From NCBI GenBank assembly GCA_035279905.1, contig DATEGZ010000136.1, positions 1 to 64,000 of the forward strand: a stretch of 64,000 nucleotides of DNA. Reading direction: 5' to 3'. The notes beneath the pieces were generated by a model that was given only the letters and a program-made list of their open reading frames with translations, was not told the DNA's origin and made no database searches. This DNA comes from DATEGZ01 sp035279905 (lineage in GTDB: Bacteria > Acidobacteriota > Vicinamibacteria > Vicinamibacterales > SCN-69-37). The position numbers and the translations under genes are program-made. Positions 34,235-45,432 of this stretch are shown piece after piece; position 1 is the first letter of the stretch, and each line of letters begins with the position of its first letter.

Positions 34235-34657
34235 TCAGCCGCGGGGGCGCTGGCGGCGGGCGATGTCCAGGCGGGCGATCGCTCTCGCCAGCTCGAGGCG
34301 GGCGATCTCGAGATCGGTGTCGGAGGACGGTTTGACCAGCGCGTCTTCGGCGCGCCGCCTGGCGGCCTCGGCGCGCTCGATGTCGATCTCCTCGGCGCGC
34401 TCGGCGACCTGCGCGAGGATCGACACGCGATCCTGGACGATTTCGGCGAACCCGCCGGCCACGAACGCGTAGGTCCGCTCGTTGCCCTTCCGGTACCACA
34501 TCTCGCCCGGCCGCAGCGCCGTGAGCAGCGGCGCGTGGCCCGGCAGCACGCCGAGATCGCCCAGCTCGCCCGGGAGCACGACCTCGTCGACGTCGTTCTG
34601 GGCGAGCGCCCGCTCGGGCGTCACGAACTCGAGACGAAGATGAGCTGGGATAGACAT
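34235..34657 (-). CDS. atpC: F1F0 ATP synthase epsilon subunit
   Basis: 140 residues. Epsilon beta-sandwich: PAHLRLEFVTPERALAQNDV, VLPGELGDLGVLPGHAPLLT, LRPGEMWYRKG and YAFVAGGFAEIVQDRVSILA. The helical C-domain (IDIERAEAARRRAEDALVKP, then LARAIARLDIARRQRP) is present; this is the part that can inhibit ATP hydrolysis. It is separated from atpD by about 100 bases holding a long inverted word array, an unusual gap for these two genes. Confidence 0.9.
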   Translation of the reverse strand: MSIPAHLRLEFVTPERALAQNDVDEVVLPGELGDLGVLPGHAPLLTALRPGEMWYRKGNERTYAFVAGGFAEIVQDRVSILAQVAERAEEIDIERAEAARRRAEDALVKPSSDTDLEIARLELARAIARLDIARRQRPRG

Positions 34658-34662
34658 GCGTT

Positions 34663-34759
34663 ATTGGGCCATTGGGCTATTGAGCCATTGGGTTATTGGT
34701 TATTGCACGGGCCGCCGAGCTCTTCAATAGCTCAATGACCCAATAACCCAATTGCCCAA

Positions 34760-34764
<5 letters not shown>
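34663..34764. repeat. Inverted 8-base-word array (ATTGGGYY) forming a hairpin between atpD and atpC
   Basis: The left arm holds ATTGGGCC, ATTGGGCT, ATTGAGCC, ATTGGGTT and ATTGGTT (34663-34701). The right arm holds the complements CAATAGCT, CAATGACC, CAATAACC and CAATTGCC (34725-34756) and runs into the atpD stop codon at 34760. The two arms can pair over about 40 bases with mismatches, with a ~20-base loop. It could end part of the transcript after atpD and lower atpC output. Confidence 0.75.
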
Positions 34765-36201
<1,437 letters not shown>

Positions 36202-36205
<4 letters not shown>

Positions 36206-37080
36206 AACGCTTGTGCTCCAGACACGACTTCGATGATCTCTCTGGTGATCGCGGCCTGACGCAGCTTGTTCATGTAGAGCGTCAGGCTCTCGAGAATTTC
36301 CGTGGAATTGCGCGTCGCTGAATCCATCGCCGTCATCTGCGCCGCGTAGAACGCGGCGTTCGACTCGACGAGCGCCCGCAGCACCTGCGCGACGATCAGC
36401 TGTTTGACCAGGATCTCGAGGATGCGCTCGGGCGACGGCTCGTAGATGTACTCCGCCGACGGCGTCTCGTCCTTCTTCCCGTCCTGGCCCGGGTCGAGAT
36501 CGCGCACTGGCAACAACTGCTCGACGACGAGCTTCTGCTGGATGACCGACTTGAACTCGTTGTAGATGAGCAGCACGCGGTCGATCTTGCCGGCGACGTA
36601 GTCCTCGACGGCCGGCTGCGCGATCGCCTCGGCCTCGGCCATGCGGATGACCTTCGGCAGGTTCACGTACTCGAACCGGACCGGCAGGCCGCGTTTGCCC
36701 AGGAAGTCTCGGCCTCGGCGCCCGACGAGCCCGAGCGTGATCGGATGGCCCGCATGCTCGCCCAGATAGTGGCTGACCGCCTTGATGACGTTGGCGTTGA
36801 AGCTGCCGCAGAGACCGCGATCCGCCGTGATCGCGATCAGCATCGTCGCGCGCTTCGGGTCGGGGTCGCGAGGAATGAACAGGTCGTGCTGGCGCGGATC
36901 GACGCGCGACGCGATGCTCTTGAGCACGTGGCGCGCTTCGATCGCGAACGGCCGCGTCGCGATGACGCGCTCCTGCGCGCGGCGCAGCTTCGACGCGGCG
37001 ACCATTTTCATCGCCTTCGTGATCTGCTGCGTGGACTTGACGGCGCGAATGCGCCGGCGCATGTCGATGAGTGACGGCAT
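36202..37080 (-). CDS. atpG: F1F0 ATP synthase gamma subunit
   Basis: 292 residues. The N-terminal coiled-coil helix LIDMRRRIRAVKSTQQITKA continues MKMVAASKLRRAQERVIATR. The central Rossmann-like domain has AITADRGLCGSFNANVIKAV. The C-terminal helix has ATRNSTEILESLTLYMNKLR, then QAAITREIIEVVSGAQAL. The two terminal helices form the rotor shaft inside the alpha3-beta3 ring. Coupled to atpD by ATGA. Confidence 0.93.
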
Positions 37081-37107
37081 CTGCCCTGGTCCTCTGCCCT
37101 TTGCCCT

Positions 37108-38631
<1,524 letters not shown>

Positions 38632-38643
38632 GTGTGCTCTCTG

Positions 38644-39192
38644 TTACTGGCTTTCCATTAGCCGCTGCTTCAACCGCTCGAGCTGTCTCGTCACGCTGCC
38701 GTCGAACACGACGCTGCCGACGCGCGCGATGATGCCGCCCACGATCGCCGGGTCGACCCGCGCATCCATCTTCACCGTCATGCCCGACGCCTTGCCGATC
38801 GCCGCCTCGAGCCCCGCGCGCTGCGCGTCGCTGAGCGGCACGGCCGTCACGATGTCCGCCGGGACGATGCCCTCGGCATCACGCAGCTTCTCGGCAAACG
38901 CCTCCGACAGATCCGCGAGCAGCTCGATCCGCCCGTGCTCGGCCAGAAGCTGGACGGCCCGCGTCACGTCAGGGCTCACGTCGCCCGCGGCCTTGAGCAC
39001 CGCCGTCACGATCGCCTGCTTCTTGGCGGGCGGCACGGACGCGGCGTTCAACACCTGACGGAGGTCGGCGCTGCCGGCCACGAGGGTACGCACCGCGGCC
39101 AGGTCGCCCGCCGTGCGCTGAGCCTCGCCCTTCTTCGAGACGATCCCGAAGAGCGCCGACGCGTACCGCTTCCCGGCGGACCGGGAGGTCAT
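38644..39192 (-). CDS. atpH: F1F0 ATP synthase delta subunit
   Basis: 182 residues. RSAGKRYASALFGIVSKKGE (N-terminal helical bundle), LVAGSADLRQVLNAASVPPA, VLKAAGDVSPDVTRAVQLLA and the C-terminal MTVKMDARVDPAIVGGIIAR with VVFDGSVTRQLERLKQRLME. Delta links the F1 head to the peripheral stalk. It is the first gene of this cluster; the usual upstream neighbours atpB, atpE and atpF are not there. Confidence 0.92.
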   Translation of the reverse strand: MTSRSAGKRYASALFGIVSKKGEAQRTAGDLAAVRTLVAGSADLRQVLNAASVPPAKKQAIVTAVLKAAGDVSPDVTRAVQLLAEHGRIELLADLSEAFAEKLRDAEGIVPADIVTAVPLSDAQRAGLEAAIGKASGMTVKMDARVDPAIVGGIIARVGSVVFDGSVTRQLERLKQRLMESQ

Positions 39193-39297
39193 GAGTACAG
39201 CTCCGGCCGGGTGCGGCGGCAGTCACTCGACGAACGGGCAAGTAATGTCACGGGTTCCTATACAGGATGGGCGCAGACGTACCGAGTAAAACGTCAA

Positions 39298-39326
39298 TTT
39301 ATACCATTCGGGGCGCGTACCGGCAA
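39298..39326 (-). promoter_or_regulatory. Candidate sigma-70 promoter of the atpHAGDC operon
   Basis: On the minus strand TTGCCG (39326-39321) is followed by 17 bases and TATAAA (39303-39298). This would start transcription about 100 bases before atpH. It lies in the only non-coding stretch between selD and atpH. Confidence 0.4.
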
Positions 39327-39341
39327 GGTTGCGGGGAGGGG

Positions 39342-40388
39342 TCAGTCGAGGCGAAGCAGGGCCCCGTCAGCGTCGGATTTCTCGATGCGGCCGATGACGG
39401 AGGCCGTCACGCCGGCGTCCGTCAGCTTGCCCAAAATGTGCGCAGTCGCCCCGGGATCCACGGCCAGAAAGAGGCCGCCGGACGTCTGGGGATCGAAGGC
39501 CACGAGGCGCATGGCCGGGCTGACCTGGGAACCGATCCGGACCCGGGGGCCGAAGTGGGCGGCGTTCGTCTTGTTGCCGCCGGGAATGTTTGACGAGGCC
39601 AGCGCGACGGCGCCTTCGAGCAGCGGGAGCGCCGCCGTGTCGATCGCGATCGTCACGTGGCTCGCCGCCGCCATGCCGGCCGCGTGGCCCACGAGCCCGA
39701 AGCCCGTGATGTCCGTCGCCGCGCTCACCATGCCGGGCGCCAGCTGACGGACGACGTGCGCCGCGTCTCGATTGAGGCGGATCATTGACTCGGTCGCGGC
39801 ATCGATCTGCAGCTGACTCGCCCGCCCGAACTTGAGCGCGGTCGCGATGATGCCCGTGCCGAGCGGCTTGGTGAGGATCAGGCGATCGCCCTCGCGCGCC
39901 GTGGCGTTCGTCAACACGCGCGTCGGATCGATCTCGCCGGTGATCGCGTAGCCGAACTTGATCTCGGTGTCGGTGACAGTGTGCCCGCCGAGCAGCACGA
40001 CGCCGGCTTCGCGCAGCTTGTCGTGGCCGCCGCGGAAGATCGCTTTCACGACATCCGGGCCCGGCCCGTCTTTGGGCAGCGCCGCGATCGCGAGCGCCGT
40101 GCGCGGTTCCCCGCCCATCGCGTAGACGTCGCTCAGGGCGTTGGCCGCCGCGATCTGTCCGTAGCTGTACGGATCGTCGACGACCGGCGTGAAGAAGTCG
40201 ACCGTCTGCACGAGCGCCGGTCCCGCACTCCACGCGTACACACCCGCATCGTCCCCCGTGCGGTAGTCGACGAGCACTCGAGGGTCGTCTGTTCGCGGAA
40301 TGTCACCCAGCACCTGGGCGAGCTCGCCTGCGGCGAGTTTGCTCGCTCAACCGGCGCAAGCGGCGTAGTCAGTCAGCTTCTTCGGCAT
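39342..40388 (-). CDS. selD: Selenophosphate synthase SelD, itself a selenoprotein (Sec14 encoded by UGA)
   Basis: 348 residues if the in-frame TGA at 40349-40347 is read as selenocysteine. Reading from ATG 40388 (GGAGG five bases upstream) gives KKLTDYAACAG-Sec-ASKLAAGELAQVLGDIPR. This is exactly the SelD N-terminus, and the TGA falls at the Cys/Sec active-site position known in the family. Downstream are GDDAGVYAWSAGPALVQTVD, AAANALSDVYAMGGEPRTAL, LLGGHTVTDTEIKFGYAITG, LTKPLGTGIIATALKFG and AFDPQTSGGLFLAVDP, so the whole ATP-dependent kinase is intact. It makes selenophosphate from selenide for Sec-tRNA. A caller treating TGA as stop would begin at a later start and lose the active site. 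Confidence 0.88.
40318..40346 (-). promoter_or_regulatory. Candidate bacterial SECIS hairpin of selD
   Basis: Immediately after the UGA, the mRNA has GCGAG, CAAA, CTCGCC, GCA, GGCGAG, CTCGC. The inner CTCGCC/GGCGAG stem closes a three-base loop and the outer GCGAG/CTCGC arms pair around a CAAA bulge. Bacterial SECIS elements sit just 3' of the UGA inside the coding region and are read by SelB. The fit to a known loop consensus was not testable. Confidence 0.5.
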
Positions 40389-40426
40389 CGGTCCTCCTTT
40401 CTGTCAGCGTTCTGCTCTGCCCTTCT

Positions 40427-41293
40427 CTACTCGCTCAACGTTTCGTACAAGCGTTGCAGTTCGTCTTCGTTGACGAAGTCGATCTCGATCTTGCCGCCGG
40501 TGCCTTTGCGCACGATGCGGACGGCGGTGCCGAGCGCGAGCTTGAGTTGCTCTTCGGCGGCGCGCGTGTTGGGGTCGATCTTGCGCGGCGGCGGAGGCGG
40601 GGCGGGCGGGCGCCCTTCGCGCCGCACGATCGCTTCCGTCTCGCGCACGGAGAGGCCGCGCGCGACGACCTCGCGCGCCACGCGGCGCTGCGCCACGTCG
40701 TCGGGCAACGACACGAGGGCGCGCGCGTGTCCCATCGAGATCGCGCCGGACGTGATTTCGCTGCGGATTTCCGCGGGAAGGCGCAGCAGCCGCAGATAGT
40801 TGGCGATCGTCGCGCGATCCTTGCCGACCGCTGACGAGAGCTCTTCCTGCGAGAGATGGTGCTCGTCGATCAGCCGCCGGTAGGCTTGCGCCTCTTCGAT
40901 GGGATTCAAGTCGTCGCGCTGGATGTTCTCGATGAGCGCGATCTGCAGCAGACGATCGTCGTCGATCTCGCGCACGACGATGGGGACTTTGAGCAGACCG
41001 GCGCGCTGCGCCGCGCGCCAGCGGCGCTCGCCGGCGACGATCTCGTAGCGGCCCTCGACGCGGCGGACGAGCAGCGGTTGAATCACGCCGTTCGTACGAA
41101 TCGACTGCGCGAGCTCTTCGAGCCGCGCTTCGTCGATGTAGGTGCGCGGCTGGCGCGGATTCGGCGCGAGCAGGTCGAGATCGATGTGCGTCGGCCGCTC
41201 AGGATCGCGATCGACGGCGACAGGTTGCGGGCGCGGGGACTCGGGAATGAGCGCGCTCAGGCCGCGGCCGAGCGCGGGGCGTTTCTCCGTCAT
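40427..41293 (-). CDS. parB: Chromosome-partitioning protein ParB
   Basis: 288 residues. The N-domain has LGRGLSALIPESPRP, then PNPRQPRTYIDEARLEELAQ, IQPLLVRRVEGRYEIVAGER and RWRAAQRAGL; the GERR motif belongs to the CTP-binding pocket. The helix-turn-helix LSQEELSSAVGKDRATIANY binds parS. The C-terminal dimer domain ends IEIDFVNEDELQRLYETLSE. It overlaps parA by 4 bases and has two parS-type sites nearby. Confidence 0.93.
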   Translation of the reverse strand: MTEKRPALGRGLSALIPESPRPQPVAVDRDPERPTHIDLDLLAPNPRQPRTYIDEARLEELAQSIRTNGVIQPLLVRRVEGRYEIVAGERRWRAAQRAGLLKVPIVVREIDDDRLLQIALIENIQRDDLNPIEEAQAYRRLIDEHHLSQEELSSAVGKDRATIANYLRLLRLPAEIRSEITSGAISMGHARALVSLPDDVAQRRVAREVVARGLSVRETEAIVRREGRPPAPPPPPRKIDPNTRAAEEQLKLALGTAVRIVRKGTGGKIEIDFVNEDELQRLYETLSE

Positions 41294-42126
41294 TGGTCAC
41301 TCCTCTCGCCGGACGCCGGAGCGGGCGCCGCGATCTGCAGCGCCGCGGCGCGATCGCGCGCGAGGAACTCGTGCGCGAGCGCGATGTAGGCCTCCGCGCC
41401 GCGCGATCGCGCGTCGTAGAGAATCACGGGCACGCCGTGACTGGGCGCTTCGCCCAGCCGGATGTTGCGCGGAATCACCGTCTTGTAGACCTTCTCTCCG
41501 AAATACTCGCGAACGTTGCTGCTCACCTGCTGGCCGAGATTCGTGCGCTCGTCGTACATCGTGAGCAGCACGCCTTCGATGCCGAGCGCCGGATTGAGGG
41601 CGACGCGGACGCGATCGATCGTCGACATCAACTCCGCGATGCCTTCGAGCGCGAAGTACTCGCAGTTGAGTGGAATCAGCACGGTGTCGGCCGCGACGAG
41701 ACCGTTGAGCGTGAGCAGGCCGAGCGAGGGCGGCGTGTCGACGAAGATGTACTGGAATTCAGGACGCAGGCGGTGGAGCAGTCGCCGCAGCCGGTGCTCG
41801 CGCGCCTCGAGTGTGACGAGCTCGATCTCGGCGCCGGTGAGCTGACGATCGGCGGCGACGATCGAGAGGTGATCGAAGCTCGTCGGCAGCACGAACGATC
41901 GGACATCGCCCGCGTCGCTCGTGAGCGCTTCGTAGACAGTTCCGCCGGGCGCCGACTGCCCTTTCAGCCCGAGTCCGCTCGTGAGATTCGCCTGGGGATC
42001 GAGGTCGACGACGAGGACGTGCTGGCCGGCCATGGCGAGCGACGCGGCGAGGTTGATGGCGGTGGTGGTTTTGGCGACGCCACCTTTCTGATTTGCGACC
42101 GCGATGATCCGCGCTGATTTGGTCAT
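41290..42126 (-). CDS. parA: Chromosome-partitioning ATPase ParA
   Basis: 278 residues. Deviant Walker A KGGVAKTTTAINLAASLA (residues 14-31; the usual KGGVGKTT has Gly where Ala18 stands), QHVLVVDLDPQANLTSGLGL, and YIFVDTPPSLGLLTLNGLVA (Walker B). Start ATG 42126 (MTKSARIIAVANQKGG) is the family start; an upstream ATG would add an unrelated 11 residues. ParA forms nucleoid gradients that move ParB-parS complexes. Coupled to parB by ATGA. Confidence 0.93.
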   Translation of the reverse strand: MTKSARIIAVANQKGGVAKTTTAINLAASLAMAGQHVLVVDLDPQANLTSGLGLKGQSAPGGTVYEALTSDAGDVRSFVLPTSFDHLSIVAADRQLTGAEIELVTLEAREHRLRRLLHRLRPEFQYIFVDTPPSLGLLTLNGLVAADTVLIPLNCEYFALEGIAELMSTIDRVRVALNPALGIEGVLLTMYDERTNLGQQVSSNVREYFGEKVYKTVIPRNIRLGEAPSHGVPVILYDARSRGAEAYIALAHEFLARDRAAALQIAAPAPASGERSDQ

Positions 42127-42194
42127 GTGGCCAAATACTATGTCTGCTGGGCTGAACAATTGTCTCCGTCGAGCTTGCGGGCGTCAAGGGTAGA

Positions 42195-42210
42195 TGTTCC
42201 ACGTGGAACA
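42195..42210. promoter_or_regulatory. parS site 1
   Basis: TGTTCCACGTGGAACA is a perfect 16-base palindrome matching the parS consensus (TGTTNCACGTGNAACA). It lies 69 bases before the parA start, within 8 kb of dnaA, as expected for a ParB nucleation site. Confidence 0.92.
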
Positions 42211-42231
42211 AGAGCGCAAGAGCACGGGTAC

Positions 42232-42276
42232 GACCCTTCGACACGCTCAGGGTCGTCCCGAGCGAAGTCGAGGGAC
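42232..42276. repeat. Imperfect GTCGA-containing palindromic repeat
   Basis: CCCTTCGACACGCTCAGGG is followed by GTCGTCCCGAGCGAAGTCGA and GGGAC, giving a stem in which CCCTTCGAC pairs with GTCGAGGG and GAGCGAAG-type halves face GCTC. From memory it resembles a TTCGA/CTCAGG palindrome scattered through many bacterial genomes; that relation is unchecked. Confidence 0.5.
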
Positions 42277-42280
42277 AACT

Positions 42281-42497
42281 GGTACGTCAGGTGCGAGGAA
42301 CGAACTGCCGCGTGTCAGCTCCTTCCTTTACCTCGCGGAGGCAGCTTCCGGGCATCAAGGAACGGACCCGTTGGCTCCGGCTGATGGGTCGTCAGCGGCT
42401 TTGAACCTGGCGACTAAAGAGAAAACGTGAGGAAGGAGATAGTTGACCCGCCGAAGGCGCGTTCCGGGTACCTGACGTACCCGTCGTACCCGAGCAC
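42281..42497. repeat. GGTACG-word composite element, copy 1
   Basis: The start (GGTACGTCAGGTGCGAGGAA, then CGAACT..CGCGTGTC.GCTCCTTC) and the end (GTTCCGGGTACCTGACGTAC, then CCGTCGTACCCGAGC) match copy 2 at 43464-43595 closely and in the same orientation. The two ends are complementary to each other through GGTACGTC/GACGTACC words. The centre (42330-42450) is longer than in copy 2 and shows no gene. The element ends on the base before the stop of the small membrane protein gene. With parS 1 and the palindrome it fills the 371-base parA upstream gap. Confidence 0.65.
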
Positions 42498-42719
42498 TCA
42501 CTTCCGTCCAGGTCCGCGGAACCAGTAGAGAAACCCAATCAGGAACCCCGCGATGGTCGCCACAATCGCCGGGCCGCTGAGCTCAATCGAGACCGCGCCA
42601 AGCCCGCCGGATCCCGAGAAAACCGTTGACATGCCGAGCGCAGACTGGACGGCCACAACCGCCACGAGGCCAATGACGGCGAAAACCAGCCCGACGACGG
42701 TCGCGCGAAGCCAGCGCAT
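42498..42719 (-). CDS. Small two-helix membrane protein of unknown function
   Basis: 73 residues. Two hydrophobic segments (ATVVGLVFAVIGLVAVVAVQ, about 6-25, and AIVATIAGFLIGFLYWF, about 50-66) flank a Gly/Ser-rich loop (STVFSGSGGLGAVSIE). GGAGGG seven bases before ATG 42719 fixes the start; a longer reading would pass through parS site 2. It lies between rsmG and parA, where similar small membrane genes are not standard. Function unknown. Confidence 0.65.
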   Translation of the reverse strand: MRWLRATVVGLVFAVIGLVAVVAVQSALGMSTVFSGSGGLGAVSIELSGPAIVATIAGFLIGFLYWFRGPGRK

Positions 42720-42761
42720 TCGGACCCTCCCTGGAACAAGATCGGGCCGCTTCGAGCCCAT

Positions 42762-42777
42762 CGTTCCACGTGGAACA
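42762..42777. promoter_or_regulatory. parS site 2 (one mismatch)
   Basis: CGTTCCACGTGGAACA: 15 of 16 bases match site 1, with C for T at the first position, so the inner 14-base palindrome is intact. It lies 567 bases from site 1, between rsmG and the small membrane gene. Confidence 0.8.
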
Positions 42778-42801
42778 CTGCCGCGCACAGGGCGCCGGCA
42801 G

Positions 42802-43458
42802 CTAATCAATTCGCCGCAAGCCGACCAGATGGCTCCGGTTGGACACCAATAGCGGCTCGCTGAACAGCCTCTCCATGTTGGGAGGGAAGCTCAACCCTTC
42901 TAGATCCTCAGCAGTCCCAAGCAGCAAGAGGCGGCCACCTGGCTTGAGCATGTTTCTGGTATTTACCCAAAAATCAGCCCCGATCCGCACCGCCCGCATC
43001 GTGACCACATCCGCCTGACCTTGCAGCTCACTCCGGCCGGCCAGCTCCTCGAACCGCCGGTTCTCGACCGTCGTGCCCTCCAGCCCCAGTTGCCGGACGA
43101 CCTCCCGCAGAAACGCTGACTTCCTGGTCCTCGCTTCCACCAGCACCACTCGCAGTTGCGGCGCCATCAGCCGGAGCGGAATCGCCGGGGAGCCGCCCCC
43201 GGATCCAATATCGATCAGCAAACGATCGGCCGGCAGCAACCGCTGCGACGCGATGACGGGTTCAACAATCAGCCGGTCCAGGGCGGCATCCGAGGGGGGA
43301 TTGAGCTCGAACGCTGTGAGGTTGCTCTTCTGATTCCACTTGCGGAGCACGTCCAGGTAGCCGGCCAGCCCTGCCGCTTGCTCCGGCGACACCGTGGCCC
43401 CCGCCAGCGCCACTCGCCGCTCAATCCTCGGGCCATCGTCGGGGTAGGGCATCTGCAT
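42802..43458 (-). CDS. rsmG: 16S rRNA (guanine-527-N7) methyltransferase RsmG
   Basis: 218 residues. Family signature NQKSNLTAFELNPPSDAALD, then LLIDIGSGGGSPAIPLRLMA (SAM-binding; most RsmG read GSGAGFPG), VVLVEARTRKSAFLREVVRQ, VVTMRAVRI and LKPGGRLLLLG. It methylates G527 of 16S rRNA; loss gives low-level streptomycin resistance in other bacteria. The start is ATG 43458 or 43452; further upstream the frame enters the repeat element. The gene sits in the standard mnmG-rsmG-parA order. Confidence 0.9.
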   Translation of the reverse strand: MQMPYPDDGPRIERRVALAGATVSPEQAAGLAGYLDVLRKWNQKSNLTAFELNPPSDAALDRLIVEPVIASQRLLPADRLLIDIGSGGGSPAIPLRLMAPQLRVVLVEARTRKSAFLREVVRQLGLEGTTVENRRFEELAGRSELQGQADVVTMRAVRIGADFWVNTRNMLKPGGRLLLLGTAEDLEGLSFPPNMERLFSEPLLVSNRSHLVGLRRID

Positions 43459-43463
43459 CCATT

Positions 43464-43595
43464 GTCGTACGGGTACGACCGGTACGTCTGGTACGTGGAA
43501 CGAGCTAACGCGTGTCCGCTTCCTTCTTTTTCGAATCGAAGCTGACCAGCGATAGTCCGTTCCTTGGACCTGACGTACCAGTCGTACCTGAGCTC
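43464..43595. repeat. GGTACG-word composite element, copy 2
   Basis: Left arm GGTACGACC GGTACGTCT GGTACG (43473-43496), then a conserved centre (GGAACGAGCTAACGCGTGTC, CGCTTCCTTC), then right arm GGACCTGACGTACCAGTCGT and ACCTGAGCTC (43566-43595). The arms are complementary, so the transcript can fold into a ~24-base stem with a ~70-base loop. It fills the gap between the mnmG stop (43595) and the rsmG start (43458). Confidence 0.7.
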
Positions 43596-45412
43596 TATTT
43601 GCGACCGATCCTCGCGGCGACGATGGCGACCGCGGCGGGCGTGACGCCTGGAATGCGGCCGGCCTGGCCGATGGTGGCCGGGCGGACTTCGGAGAGCCGC
43701 TGGACGACCTCGCGAGAGAGGCCGGGGAGATTGCCGTACTCGAACGTCTCAGGGATCGCGCGCTCTTCATCGGCGCGCACGCGCGCCAGCACGGCATCGT
43801 GACGCTTGAGGTAGCCGCGGTAGGTGAGCTCGGCTTCGAACGTCGCGGCGTCGACGTGTGCCATCGCCGCGGACATCTCGATCTCAAAACCCTGCGACGC
43901 GAGATCGCGCAGCGAAACGTCGGGCCGCGCGAGCGCATGCGCCGCGGTCATTGTGTCGCCGCCGACTTTCACTTTCGCGGCGGCCGCGCGTCCGCGATTG
44001 CGATCGAGGCGCGCGCGGCGATCTTCGAACGCCGCCCAGCGATCGTCGCTGACCACGCCGGCGTCGCGGCCGATCGGCGTGAGCCGAAGATCCGCGTTGT
44101 CGATGCGCAAGATCAAACGATGCTCCGCGCGCGATGTGAACATGCGGTACGGCTCGAGACACCCGCGCGTGACGAGGTCGTCGACGAGGATGCCGATGTA
44201 GGCTTCGTCGCGGCCGAGCACGATCGGCGATTCGCGCCGCACGGATCGCGCGGCGTTCAGTCCGGCCATGAGACCCTGCGCCCCTGCTTCCTCGTAGCCG
44301 GACGTCCCGTTGATCTGACCCGCCAAAAACAGGCCGGAAACACGCTTCGTTTCGAGTGTTCGGTCGAGCTCCGTCGGCTGGATGAAATCGTACTCGACCG
44401 CGTAGGCGTGCCGAAGGAGCCGCGCGTTCTCGAGGCCCGGCAACTCGCGCACGATCGTTTCCTGCACGTCGCGCGGCAAGCTCATCGAGAGCCCGTTGAC
44501 GTAGATCTCGTCCACGTCACGGCCTTCCGGCTCGAGAAACAGCTGGTGCCGCTCGCGATCCGGAAACCGCATGATCTTGTCTTCGAGCGACGGACAGTAC
44601 CGCGGACCAATGCCTTTGATCTGGCCGTTGAACAGCGGCGACCGATCGATGTGGCGGCGCACGAGATCGTGCACCGCGTCCGTCGTGTGCAGCACGTGAC
44701 AGACGATCTGATCGCGCTCGAGCGGCGGCGAGAGGAACGAGAAGGGGACGATCGGATCGTCGCCGTGTTCGGCAGGGAAGCGCGAGAAGTCGATGCTGCG
44801 GCGATCGAGCCGCGGCGGCGTGCCGGTCTTGAGCCGGCCCATTGTGAACCCGCACGCATGAAGCGAGTCGGCGAGCGCTCGCGTTGGCGGCTCGCCGGCA
44901 CGCCCCGCGGGAATCTGCTCGTCGCCAACGTGCACGAGCCCGTTCAAAAACGTGCCCGTCGTGACGACAATCGCGCCGCAAGACACCGTCTGGCCGCTCT
45001 CGAACGCCAGACCCGTCACGCGGCCGCCGGAAATTATCAGGGCGCCCGCGCGATCGAACAGCCACGTGATGTTCGGCTCAGCGGACAGCGTCTCGCGCAT
45101 CCAGGCGCCGTACCGGCGCTTGTCCGCCTGGGCCCGCGGCGACCAGACCGCCGGCCCGCGGCTGCGATTGAGCAGCTTGAACTGGATCCCCGTTGCGTCG
45201 GTCGCCAGGCCCATCAACCCGCCCAGCGCGTCGATTTCGCGGACGAGATGGCCCTTGGCCGTGCCGCCAATCGCCGGATTGCAAGGCATCAGCGCGACCG
45301 TCTCCGGCCCGAGCGTGCACAGCCCGACCGTGCACCCCAGCCGCGCCGCAGCCCACGCCGCCTCGCAGCCGGCATGGCCGGCCCCGACGACGATGATGTC
45401 AAAGGAAGGCAC
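43595..45412 (-). CDS. mnmG: tRNA uridine-5-carboxymethylaminomethyl synthesis enzyme MnmG
   Basis: 605 residues. FAD-binding GxGxxG IIVVGAGHAGCEAAWAAARL, CNPAIGGTAKGHLVREIDAL, FKLLNRSRGPAVWSPRAQAD (family signature), TGTFLNGLVHVG, GRLKTGTPPRLD, YCPSLEDKIMRF, LFLAGQINGTSGYEEAGAQG and SRAEHRLILRIDNADLRLT. With MnmE it modifies the wobble uridine of several tRNAs. Full length. Next to mnmE, separated by a tandem word array. Confidence 0.96.
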   Translation of the reverse strand: MPSFDIIVVGAGHAGCEAAWAAARLGCTVGLCTLGPETVALMPCNPAIGGTAKGHLVREIDALGGLMGLATDATGIQFKLLNRSRGPAVWSPRAQADKRRYGAWMRETLSAEPNITWLFDRAGALIISGGRVTGLAFESGQTVSCGAIVVTTGTFLNGLVHVGDEQIPAGRAGEPPTRALADSLHACGFTMGRLKTGTPPRLDRRSIDFSRFPAEHGDDPIVPFSFLSPPLERDQIVCHVLHTTDAVHDLVRRHIDRSPLFNGQIKGIGPRYCPSLEDKIMRFPDRERHQLFLEPEGRDVDEIYVNGLSMSLPRDVQETIVRELPGLENARLLRHAYAVEYDFIQPTELDRTLETKRVSGLFLAGQINGTSGYEEAGAQGLMAGLNAARSVRRESPIVLGRDEAYIGILVDDLVTRGCLEPYRMFTSRAEHRLILRIDNADLRLTPIGRDAGVVSDDRWAAFEDRRARLDRNRGRAAAAKVKVGGDTMTAAHALARPDVSLRDLASQGFEIEMSAAMAHVDAATFEAELTYRGYLKRHDAVLARVRADEERAIPETFEYGNLPGLSREVVQRLSEVRPATIGQAGRIPGVTPAAVAIVAARIGRK

Positions 45413-45432
45413 GGGCAGGATCTTAGTCTTCT

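Noticed and set aside
40347..40349. The TGA in selD as a nonsense mutation
   Set aside because: It lies exactly at the known Sec/Cys position, is followed by an intact gene and a hairpin, and the ribosome-binding site and start upstream are well formed.
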